From positions 1-64,000 of the forward strand of contig JBBKVO010000040.1 in assembly GCA_037968475.1 (NCBI GenBank): a DNA stretch of 64,000 nucleotides, given 5' to 3'. Below the pieces are notes generated by a model. It had not been told where the DNA came from. It saw only the letters and a list, made by a program, of their open reading frames with translations, and searched no databases. How positions within the stretch are numbered: the stretch's first letter is position 1; the number at the start of each line of letters is the position of its first letter. A program made the translations under genes and the position numbers. This DNA comes from SB11 sp037968475. Lineage in GTDB: Bacteria; Bacteroidota; Bacteroidia; UBA8524. Positions 44,483-52,465 of this stretch are shown here, one piece after another.

Positions 44483-45439
44483 ATGAAAATTGTTGACCAT
44501 ATAAAAAATGCTAAAGGTAAAACCCTTTTTTCGTTCGAGATACTTCCTCCATTAAAAGGTAAGGGCATTGAAAGTATATACGAGGGTATTGACCCTTTGC
44601 TTGAATTTAAGCCCAAGTTTGTTGATGTAACCTACCACCGTGAGGAGTACATAGAGAAAAAACTGGCGGATGGAAGTTACCGCAAAATAACCACTAAAAA
44701 ACGTCCCGGTACGGTGGCTATTTGCGCAGCTATAATGAATAAATACCATGTTGATGCTGTGCCGCACCTTATTTGTGGTGGTTTTAGCAAAGAAGAAACA
44801 GAGAATGCCCTAATAGACCTTGCATTTTTGGGCATTGATAATGTTTTGGCTTTGCGTGGTGATAATGCTAAAGGCGAAAAAACATTTACGCCTGATGCTA
44901 ATGGAAACAAAAACGCACTAGAATTGCTTGAGCAAATACAAAACATGAACAATGGGGCATATATGGATGAAGAATTATCGGATGCTTTCCCAACAAAGTT
45001 TTGTGCAGGTGTAGCCGGTTATCCTGAGAAACACCAAGATGCACCCAATATAAAAAGCGATTTAAACTTTTTGAAAAGGAAGGTTGATGCGGGTGCAGAA
45101 TTTATTGTTACTCAAATGTTTTATGATAACAGTAAGTACTTTGAGTTTGTAGATAAATGCAGAGAAGCGGGCATAAACGTACCCATAATACCAGGGCTTA
45201 AACCACTTACTACCAAAAAGCAACTGTTTATACTGCCCAATCTGTTCCACATGGATATTCCCGAAGAGTTATCAGAAGCGGTAGAGACTTGCAAAGACAA
45301 TAATCAAGTAACGCAAGTGGGTATAGAGTGGGCCATACAACAATCGAAAGAATTAAAAGAAAAAGGTGCGCCCGTACTGCATTATTACACCATGGGTAGA
45401 AGCGAAGCCACTTATAAAATTGCCAAAGAAGTATTTTAA
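44483..45439 (+). CDS. metF: 5,10-methylenetetrahydrofolate reductase
   Basis: Flavoenzyme reducing 5,10-methylene-THF to 5-methyl-THF for methionine synthesis. The 318-residue protein starts its barrel with FSFEILPPLKGKG (catalytic Glu), then VDVTYHRE, LALRGDN and FIVTQMFYDNSKYFEFVDKCR, followed by VPIIPGLKPLTTKKQL. The length is typical of bacterial MetF. It stands alone behind its own promoter box. Confidence 0.95.
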   Translation: MKIVDHIKNAKGKTLFSFEILPPLKGKGIESIYEGIDPLLEFKPKFVDVTYHREEYIEKKLADGSYRKITTKKRPGTVAICAAIMNKYHVDAVPHLICGGFSKEETENALIDLAFLGIDNVLALRGDNAKGEKTFTPDANGNKNALELLEQIQNMNNGAYMDEELSDAFPTKFCAGVAGYPEKHQDAPNIKSDLNFLKRKVDAGAEFIVTQMFYDNSKYFEFVDKCREAGINVPIIPGLKPLTTKKQLFILPNLFHMDIPEELSEAVETCKDNNQVTQVGIEWAIQQSKELKEKGAPVLHYYTMGRSEATYKIAKEVF

Positions 45440-45523
45440 AATCGATTTTATGTTTAAAGTTTTACGTTTTCGGTTAAATGCCAAAAAGTAACTTAAAACA
45501 GTAGACTGGAAACTGGAAACTAA

Positions 45524-46447
45524 ATGCAAGCCATTATTACCAAATCAACAGGCAGTTGGTACGATGCCAAAGATACCACGGGTAAATTGTGGCGCGCTCG
45601 TATTAAAGGTAAATTCAGGCTACAAGGTATTAAAAGCACCAACCCCATAGCAGTGGGCGATGTGGTAGAAATAGAACCTGAGGGAAATGAAGACGACCTT
45701 GCGCTGATAGATAAGCTATACGAACGCAAAAACTACATTATTCGCAAAAGCAATAATTTAAGCAAACAAACCCAAATAATAGCCTCTAATATTGATTTAG
45801 CGGCATTGGTAGTAACCCTTGCACTTCCGCGTACATCGCAGGGGTTTATAGATAGGTTTTTGGTAACCGCCGAAGCTTACCGCATACCTGCTATATTGGT
45901 ATTTAACAAAACCGATATATATGCTGAAGAAGGCGAGGACTTATTAAGCTATTACGAGAAAATGTTTGAGCCACTGGGTTACCAATGTTTTAGAGTATCA
46001 GCCTTGCAAGGCGAGAACCTTGATGTATTGCGTAATTATTTAAAAGGTAAAACCACCCTTGTATCAGGGCATTCAGGAGTTGGTAAATCAACTTTATTAA
46101 ATGCTTTGTGGGAGGGAATAGGGCAAAAAACAGGCATTATTTCCGATTTCTCGAGCAAAGGAAAACATACCACTACTTTTGCCGAAATGTTTGAGCCTGA
46201 AGAAGGCACACGCATAATAGACACTCCGGGTATAAAAAACTTAGGTTTGGTAGATATGGAGCAAGAAATGGTATCACATTATTTTCCTGAAATGAGATCG
46301 TTGATACAAAATTGCCGATTTAATAATTGTATACACACCAACGAGCCTGATTGTGCTATTAAAAATGCCGTTGAGGATGGAAGTATAAGTGCTGAGCGTT
46401 ATTTTAGCTACCTAAGCATATTAAGCAATGAGGATATTTATAATTAG
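45524..46447 (+). CDS. rsgA: Small ribosomal subunit biogenesis GTPase RsgA
   Basis: A 307-residue circularly permuted GTPase acting in late 30S maturation. It has an N-terminal OB fold (1-70), then G4 NKTD (about 126-129), G1 GHSGVGKSTLLN (about 180-191) and G3 DTPGIKNLGL, in the permuted order, and the C-terminal zinc knuckle with Cys/His in CRFNNCIHTNEPDC. The length is normal. It starts 84 nt after metF. Confidence 0.95.
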   Translation: MQAIITKSTGSWYDAKDTTGKLWRARIKGKFRLQGIKSTNPIAVGDVVEIEPEGNEDDLALIDKLYERKNYIIRKSNNLSKQTQIIASNIDLAALVVTLALPRTSQGFIDRFLVTAEAYRIPAILVFNKTDIYAEEGEDLLSYYEKMFEPLGYQCFRVSALQGENLDVLRNYLKGKTTLVSGHSGVGKSTLLNALWEGIGQKTGIISDFSSKGKHTTTFAEMFEPEEGTRIIDTPGIKNLGLVDMEQEMVSHYFPEMRSLIQNCRFNNCIHTNEPDCAIKNAVEDGSISAERYFSYLSILSNEDIYN

Positions 46448-46630
46448 CCCAATTATTAGTAATTCTGTTTATCATGCAAATTTACCACTTGGGTAGTTTA
46501 TAGCTCTTGTAGTTTGTTTCTTGTTAACATAGAATTAATTTCTCCTGTTTTGGTTTTTTGTCAATTTTAACCTTACTTTGAGTATTGCATAAAACTATCA
46601 AACATGCACTATCAATTTTCTTAAAGAATC

Positions 46631-48409
46631 ATGAAAAAACTCCTACTTATTGTTTTGGCGCTAACAGGGTTAGCGGCAAATGGACAGTATTTCCAACACA
46701 TTTACGGAACTACTGACGGCGAAAAACTATCATCAGGTGTCAACACCAATGTATTAGGCTTAGGCCATTTTTTAGTTGGTCATGCAGGTCAAAACGGTCT
46801 TGCAGTATCACGTACTGATGTAAATGGCGATGTTACAGGCGCACCTTATTTTAATGGTTGGTATCAAATAGCCAGCTCAATTACCGGTGCCATTGTTAAT
46901 GTTTCAGAATCAAAATGTTTTGAGATGGACAATGGGGCAGGCTTCGGTATTGTGGGTCAGTTTACCGATATAAGTATCGGCTCGCCCAATACAGGTATTT
47001 TTTATTTACAACTAGACCCTATGGGTAATGTAGTAAATATATTTACATACCTACCTGCAGGCGGTGTTGCGGTTAATGTACGCAATGTTAGCAGTGTAGC
47101 AGAATCAGTAATTAGCGGCGGAAACGAGGTGTATGTAACGGGTTCAACTCACGATGCGGGCAGTACACGTTTAGATGCATTTGCTATGAAACTGGATATG
47201 AATTCTGGTGCACTTATTTGGTCGGCAGTTTATGATATTAACTTAAACTTTGGATCAGGTCTTACCAGTGCCTGGGATATTATAGAAAGTCCTTATATGC
47301 CTGCGGGAGTTGATGAGGTAGTAATAGTTGGTGGTATTAGAGAACCGATTGCCGGTGCACGTTTAGATGGATTTACTTTACGTGTTGACGCTAACACTGG
47401 TAACCCTGTGGCTAATGTAGACCTTTATGGAACGACTGCATCAACTGATGAGTTTTTCTCAATCTCAGTAGCTAACAGCACTACAGGTGGTAGTGATGGT
47501 TTTATTTTGGGTGGACGCAGCAATTTTAATGGCAGCATTGATGCTTGGGTGATGAAAACTGATCAAGTTTTGATGACTCTTTGGGCTAATGTATTTGATT
47601 ATAACGCTATACCCGGGGTGGAGAATGTATGCAACGATATTATAGAAAGACTTAATACATCAGGAGTGTATGAATACTATGCTGCTGGCTATGTAAACGG
47701 TGGTGTATTTGGTAACTATGATATGGTGGTAGAAAAAATGGACGATAACGGAACAGGCCTTGCCCTTGGTGAGTTTACCTATGGTGATGCTCGTTTGGAT
47801 TATGGTATTGCTATTGACCAATACAACAATACAGGATCTGACGGTATTAGCTTTTTTGGTTTCCGTGAAGGAGCAGCACCACCAATAATTAATGGTAACT
47901 ACGATATGTTTTTGGTAAAAGCATATTTTAACGGTGTAACCGCTTGTAATTATAAACTTACAGATGCTAAAGACCAACCGGGTCCAAAATATTATAATTC
48001 AGTGGGTGTAGGTGTTGTAGATATGATAAATCCTGATGTAACATTTAACTGGAATGTAGCCGGAGCACACGATTTTAAAGTATGTTTCAGCACAGCAGTT
48101 TCAAGCGGCAGTAACGCACGTGTAGCACCAGTAGAAACAGGTGATAAACAAGCCGTTGTATCGCCTAACCCTATGCAGGCAGGTAGTAATGCTATTGATA
48201 TAACTATTGAAAGCGAAACTGCCACCACTGCTAGTGTAGCCATATACGATATGCTAGGCAGAGAGTATTATAATGGCACTATAAACCTTGCCAAAGGTGC
48301 TAATACTATGCCTATTGATATTAGCAAAGCTAATATGAGCGCAGGTACATACACGGTGCGCTTAAACATAAACAATGAAAACAAAACTATGTTGCTAATG
48401 GTGAAATAG
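46631..48409 (+). CDS. Secreted protein with T9SS sorting tail
   Basis: A 592-residue exported protein. Signal peptide KKLLLIVLALTGLAANGQ. The middle has repeats of the WD/propeller-like type seen in cell-surface Bacteroidota proteins (VVIVGGIREPIAGARLDGFTL, GFILGGRSNFNGSIDAWVMK, YAAGYVNGGVFGNYDMVVEK), each followed by a DG(F/W)(T/V) strand, so a beta-propeller is likely. The last 80 residues form the T9SS type A domain (VVSPNPMQAG, SAGTYTVRL). It is followed by a terminator. Ligand and role unknown. Confidence 0.85.
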   Translation: MKKLLLIVLALTGLAANGQYFQHIYGTTDGEKLSSGVNTNVLGLGHFLVGHAGQNGLAVSRTDVNGDVTGAPYFNGWYQIASSITGAIVNVSESKCFEMDNGAGFGIVGQFTDISIGSPNTGIFYLQLDPMGNVVNIFTYLPAGGVAVNVRNVSSVAESVISGGNEVYVTGSTHDAGSTRLDAFAMKLDMNSGALIWSAVYDINLNFGSGLTSAWDIIESPYMPAGVDEVVIVGGIREPIAGARLDGFTLRVDANTGNPVANVDLYGTTASTDEFFSISVANSTTGGSDGFILGGRSNFNGSIDAWVMKTDQVLMTLWANVFDYNAIPGVENVCNDIIERLNTSGVYEYYAAGYVNGGVFGNYDMVVEKMDDNGTGLALGEFTYGDARLDYGIAIDQYNNTGSDGISFFGFREGAAPPIINGNYDMFLVKAYFNGVTACNYKLTDAKDQPGPKYYNSVGVGVVDMINPDVTFNWNVAGAHDFKVCFSTAVSSGSNARVAPVETGDKQAVVSPNPMQAGSNAIDITIESETATTASVAIYDMLGREYYNGTINLAKGANTMPIDISKANMSAGTYTVRLNINNENKTMLLMVK

Positions 48410-48434
48410 CAACGAGCAAATATTTTGGTACTTT

Positions 48435-48464
48435 AAAAGGTCGGCTATAAGCCGACCTTTTTTT
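48435..48464 (+). terminator. Rho-independent terminator after the T9SS protein
   Basis: Stem AAAAGGTCGGCT, loop ATA, stem AGCCGACCTTTT with a T run. Confidence 0.92.
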
Positions 48465-48486
48465 GTTTTTAGGGATTGAATTAGGG

Positions 48487-48529
48487 GCTCGATATTTGTC
48501 AAATTTTGAAAATTTGACAAATATCGAGC
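48487..48529. repeat. 43-bp perfect palindrome, TTTGTCAAA family
   Basis: A 21-nt left arm (48487-48507), centre base G48508, and an exactly complementary right arm (48509-48529). Core TTTGTCAAATTTT with outer arms GCTCGATA. Compare 27320-27368 and 33158-33202, which have different outer arms. Confidence 0.9.
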
Positions 48530-48812
48530 GGCAGCGAACGAGGGCGGGTGTGCGATTGCTGTCATACTAGCGCAGTCGAAGTACTGTGCAGTGCGGCTGC
48601 CCGTCATTCCCTTGTAAAAGGGAATCCGTGCGGAGGGACAGGGCTAAAAAGCATCGCCTATCACACATCCCGAATACATTCGGGACTCCTTCGCAGGAAT
48701 GACCGCCCACCGCACTATACTGCCATGTAAATAGGTACTTGCAATTCACCACAAAAAAAGGTCGAGGCTACTCGCCCCAACCTTTTTTGTTTTTTAAAGT
48801 GTGCATATATAC

Positions 48813-48856
48813 TTTACAAATTTGTAAAATGTCATTACATATTTGTAAAATGTAAT
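48813..48856. promoter_or_regulatory. Operator-like palindrome and direct repeats upstream of the restriction gene
   Basis: A perfect 16-bp palindrome TTTACAAATTTGTAAA (48813-48828). ATTTGTAAAATGT occurs at 48820-48832 and again at 48841-48853, exactly 21 bp apart (two helical turns). An inverted repeat ATTACAT (48834-48840) / ATGTAAT (48850-48856) overlaps the second. It lies 32-76 nt before the TTG start and resembles a dimer-binding operator. No regulator gene is next to it. Confidence 0.6.
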
Positions 48857-48888
48857 AACATTGTGGTTATTACTTAGATCAATTTAAA

Positions 48889-51800
48889 TTGACCGATACA
48901 TTACTAAAACATATAAGCGCATATTATAATACGGTAAAGCAAGCACAAAGCGAAGCCGCTAAGAAAGAGGCTTTAAAAGATTTGCTAAATCGACAATATA
49001 GCAATAGCCCTGAAGTGCTAAAGCAGATTGACCGTATTACATTAGGAGCTGAAAAAGTAGTATTTAATATTCCCAAAGCAGGGAATAAAAAAACAGGTAG
49101 GGCAGATACGCTTTACAACAATATTATTATTGAGTTTGAAAAAGACCTGCGCCGTTCGGGCGAACACGCAAAAGAACAACTTGCCGAATATTTTTTGGGT
49201 TCATACCACAGTGGAAAAGAATATAATCTCACCTTAATAATTACCGATTGTATTACATGGCGGGTGTATGTGCCCTCATTAGAAACTTTTGAAAAGATAG
49301 AAACAGTTCAGCCCCACGAGGTTGTTCTGGATGAATTAAAAGGGGGTGATTTTACCTTAACCGAACACAATGGCAAGGATTTTTTCTATTATATCGACCG
49401 TTTTTTGTTTCGTAGTCAAAAGCAAAAAGCTACCCTTGCTTATATAGAACAAGATTTTGGGTTACAATCACAAGTATTTATAAACACATTTAATGCATTA
49501 AAATTACATTTTAATGATGTTAAACAATTGGGCGAATTGCAAGTATCGTTTGAGCAATGGCGAAAGTTTTTACACATTGCCTATGGTATAAAAGATTTAC
49601 CCGCTGATATTTTTCTTATCCATACCTATTTAAGTGTATTTGCTAAACTATTGGCATATACAGTACTTACCGATGATGATTTTATTGACGATAAAGAGCT
49701 AGAACAAATAGTACATGGCGATATTTTTGAAACCCTAAACGTAAAAAACCTTACCGATAACGATTTTTTTTACTGGGTAAAAAGCCCGCGCAGTTTTCCA
49801 GTGCTTAAAGCAGCATTTAGGGAAATAGCCCACCAATTGGGCAACTATACTTTTAAAGATGTTGATGAGGATGTACTAAAGGGTGTTTACCAAGAATTAA
49901 TTGATTTGGATACCCGCCACGCACTGGGTGAGTATTATACACCCGATTGGTTGTGCCAGAAAGTAGTAGCAGAACTGCCCATTAAACAAAACCAAAAAGT
50001 GCTTGACCCATCGTGCGGTAGTGGCTCGTTTTTACGTACGGTGGTGGATAAACTAAAGGCTGAAAACCCTGCAATAACTGCCGAGCAACTGGCTACACAA
50101 GTATATGGTATAGATATACACCCCCTAAGTGTGCAAATAGCTAAAACTACTTTACTGGTGGCTATTGGCAAAAACCTTATACGCAATGCCCGTAAGCCCA
50201 TATCGTTAAACGTTTTTTTATCCAACACTATACTTGTGCCTGATGGTGTAGATAATTTATTTGGGGGCGATTTTAAAGTAAGTATTGATAGCGAGAAGCA
50301 TATAGTAAGCACCAATGTACTAAACGATATGCAAATGTTTGATGAGGCCATGAACGTGGCCGACACATTGGCTGATTTGGTGATAGGCAAGCAAGCGCAC
50401 AATACAGAAACGTTTTTTAATAATCTGAAAAAAAGCTACCCACAAGGGGCTTTTACCAATGCTGATATTGAAAGTTTTTATAAAATATACCTAGCACTTA
50501 AAAAAGTAAAAGAAGCGGGGCGCGATAGTATTTGGAAGTTTATACTGCAAAATACCTACAAACCCTATTTTTTGCGTGAGCAGTTTGATTTTGTGGTAGG
50601 CAACCCCCCGTGGTTTACTTACAGCAGTGTAAAAAACGAAGAATACCAAAACGAGTTATATCAATTGGCTGATAAATACGAGGTATTGCCCGGTAGCCGT
50701 GCCAATATGCCCCACCTTGAAATTGCGGCTATTTTTCTTGCCCATGCCTCAGCATATTTTTTAAAGCAAGGCGGGCAACTGGCTTTTGTATTGCCCCGTA
50801 GTTTTATGAGTGCCGACCAACACGAAAATACCCGCAGCGGCAAAGCTAAGGGTTTCACCATTACCCAAATATGGGATATGCAGGGGGTTAACAACCTTTT
50901 TAGAGTGCCTTGCTGTGTATTTTTTACCCAACGCAACGGCAAAAGCGATTATAAAAAAGGAATTGCAGGCCAATTGCTTAGTGGTAATATTAAAAAACAC
51001 AACAGCAGCTATGCCGAGGTGATGCAAGGCAGCGGGCTTAAAAGCCAAGCAACAACGTTTTATTATGCCACTTTGGGAAAATCGAGTGCGTTTAGTATTA
51101 CTGAGCAAAAGGGAAAAAACAAAGTAAGCCACTATAAAAAACTGTTTAAGCAAGGGGCTACCATAGTGCCCCGCAATTTTTATTTTGTTGAGCTGGCGCA
51201 AGATGCACCGCCCGACTGGGACGAACGCCTGATAAGCGTGAAAACCAGTGCCGAAAGCATAGCACAGGCAAAAAAACCTTGGAAAGAAATAGAAATGCAC
51301 GGAGCTATTGATAGCCGCTTTTTTTTCCGTACGGCCATAGCAAAAAACATATTGCCTTTTGCACTGCACCACCCCGAACTTATTGTGTTGCCTGCCGAAG
51401 TAGATATAAACAACCGCCTGCAACTGCTAACCCACGAAGAAATTTTGAGGCAAGGATATTATCATAGTGCTAAATGGTTTAGTGAGGTAGAAAATTATTG
51501 GAATACTTATAAAACCGAAAAGAATAAAAAAATTAATAGTGTCGATTATGTCAATTGGCAAAACAAACTTACTGTTCAGGATTTAGATAAAAATCATTTA
51601 GTTTTATATAACTCGTCTGCTAAAGATGCTAATGCAACAGTTGTTAATAGAGAAGATATTGACCTTACTTTTATTATTGAAAGCACAACCTATTGGATTG
51701 CAACAAATAATTTAAACGAGGCTAATTATTTAACAGTCATTCTTAACTCTGACAAAACCAACGAGATAATAAAATCATTTCAAGCAAAAGGTTTATTTGG

Positions 51801-52050
51801 AGAACGTCATGTTCACAAAAAAATATTAGATGTGCCTTTTCCTCGCTATGCTGAAAGTAATAAAACCCACCAGCAATTGGCTGCACTGGGGCAAAGCTGT
51901 CACCAGCTTACCCAAGAGTTTTTGGCAACACAAAACTTACCTGCTCACCTAAACCCCCGTGATTTGGGTAGGTTGCGTACCCAGATAAAAAAGCACCTGC
52001 AACCTCAATTAACCGAAATTGACGAATGTGTAGGGAAGATTTTAAAATAA
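48889..52050 (+). CDS. Single-chain type IIG-like restriction-modification enzyme (N6-adenine methyltransferase)
   Basis: A 1053-residue protein. The gamma-type N6-adenine methyltransferase core has motif I LDPSCGSGSFL (about 372-382) and catalytic motif IV NPPW (572-575), preceded by the LGEYYTPDWLCQKVV entry typical of Eco57I-like enzymes. The N-terminal region holds a nuclease-like candidate: Asp73 followed by IIIEFEK (Glu82, Glu84, Lys85), close to the D-x9-ExK of MmeI-type type IIG enzymes but off by one residue, so nuclease activity is uncertain. The C-terminal 350 residues would carry target recognition. It starts with TTG; no in-frame ATG exists before the core. No separate S or R gene is nearby. 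Confidence 0.83.
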   Translation: MTDTLLKHISAYYNTVKQAQSEAAKKEALKDLLNRQYSNSPEVLKQIDRITLGAEKVVFNIPKAGNKKTGRADTLYNNIIIEFEKDLRRSGEHAKEQLAEYFLGSYHSGKEYNLTLIITDCITWRVYVPSLETFEKIETVQPHEVVLDELKGGDFTLTEHNGKDFFYYIDRFLFRSQKQKATLAYIEQDFGLQSQVFINTFNALKLHFNDVKQLGELQVSFEQWRKFLHIAYGIKDLPADIFLIHTYLSVFAKLLAYTVLTDDDFIDDKELEQIVHGDIFETLNVKNLTDNDFFYWVKSPRSFPVLKAAFREIAHQLGNYTFKDVDEDVLKGVYQELIDLDTRHALGEYYTPDWLCQKVVAELPIKQNQKVLDPSCGSGSFLRTVVDKLKAENPAITAEQLATQVYGIDIHPLSVQIAKTTLLVAIGKNLIRNARKPISLNVFLSNTILVPDGVDNLFGGDFKVSIDSEKHIVSTNVLNDMQMFDEAMNVADTLADLVIGKQAHNTETFFNNLKKSYPQGAFTNADIESFYKIYLALKKVKEAGRDSIWKFILQNTYKPYFLREQFDFVVGNPPWFTYSSVKNEEYQNELYQLADKYEVLPGSRANMPHLEIAAIFLAHASAYFLKQGGQLAFVLPRSFMSADQHENTRSGKAKGFTITQIWDMQGVNNLFRVPCCVFFTQRNGKSDYKKGIAGQLLSGNIKKHNSSYAEVMQGSGLKSQATTFYYATLGKSSAFSITEQKGKNKVSHYKKLFKQGATIVPRNFYFVELAQDAPPDWDERLISVKTSAESIAQAKKPWKEIEMHGAIDSRFFFRTAIAKNILPFALHHPELIVLPAEVDINNRLQLLTHEEILRQGYYHSAKWFSEVENYWNTYKTEKNKKINSVDYVNWQNKLTVQDLDKNHLVLYNSSAKDANATVVNREDIDLTFIIESTTYWIATNNLNEANYLTVILNSDKTNEIIKSFQAKGLFGERHVHKKILDVPFPRYAESNKTHQQLAALGQSCHQLTQEFLATQNLPAHLNPRDLGRLRTQIKKHLQPQLTEIDECVGKILK

Positions 52051-52465
52051 CCCCTCAAAGTACATTTAGTACTGTACACAATTTATGTGCGGCTGTCACT
52101 CTGAGTGGAGTCGAAGAGTGTGCTGTGCGGTTGCCCGTCATTTCCATTTAAAATGGGAATCTGTGCGGAGGATGTAGTTAAAAGAGATGCCTTACGCACA
52201 AATTCCTGCCTTCGCAGGAATGACAGCCTACCGCACACAGGCGTATAGTTTGCCCCAATCAATAAAAACTCCAATTACTTTTCTATACGAACGTTCTTTG
52301 AATGAGTGGGGTGTACAGTGGCTATTTATTTTTGGCAAAACCGCGCAAGCCCTTGTGCAGCACGTAACAAAAATAACACTGTAACAGCGTAACACTGTAA
52401 CAAGGTTGTTCTTGTATTAGTATAACCCCCTAAAGTGGCTATTGTTAAATGCTAAATGAGAAATG
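52051..52465. repeat. Repeat-rich spacer downstream of the restriction gene
   Basis: 415 nt without a gene. It holds a GTCACTCT...AGAGTG hairpin (52095-52122), the GGAATCTGTGCGGAGG module (about 52155-52171), a CGCAGGAATGAC module (52212-52225), and two TAACACTGTAACA units 16 nt apart (52374-52386, 52390-52402). The first three are related to, and in the same order as, those at 48561-48703 on the other side of the restriction gene. Confidence 0.75.

Larger units (their letters stand above)
48410..48888. repeat. Repeat-rich spacer upstream of the restriction gene
   Basis: 479 nt without a gene. In order: the terminator (48435-48464); a 43-bp palindrome of the TTTGTCAAA family (48487-48529); a GTCAT hairpin variant (48561-48588); a GTCATTCCC...GGGAATCCGTGCGG module (about 48602-48635); a CCCGAATACATTCGGG hairpin (48669-48684); a CGCAGGAATGAC module (48692-48703); and the operator-like repeats at 48813-48856. 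Confidence 0.8.

Noticed and set aside
48813..48856. CRISPR-like or phage attachment site
   Set aside because: Only two direct units and no spacer structure or integrase gene; better explained as an operator.
48889..52050. BREX PglX or type I HsdM methyltransferase
   Set aside because: No brx/pgl genes and no HsdS or HsdR neighbours; the single-chain layout with a nuclease-like N-terminus and C-terminal recognition region fits type IIG better.
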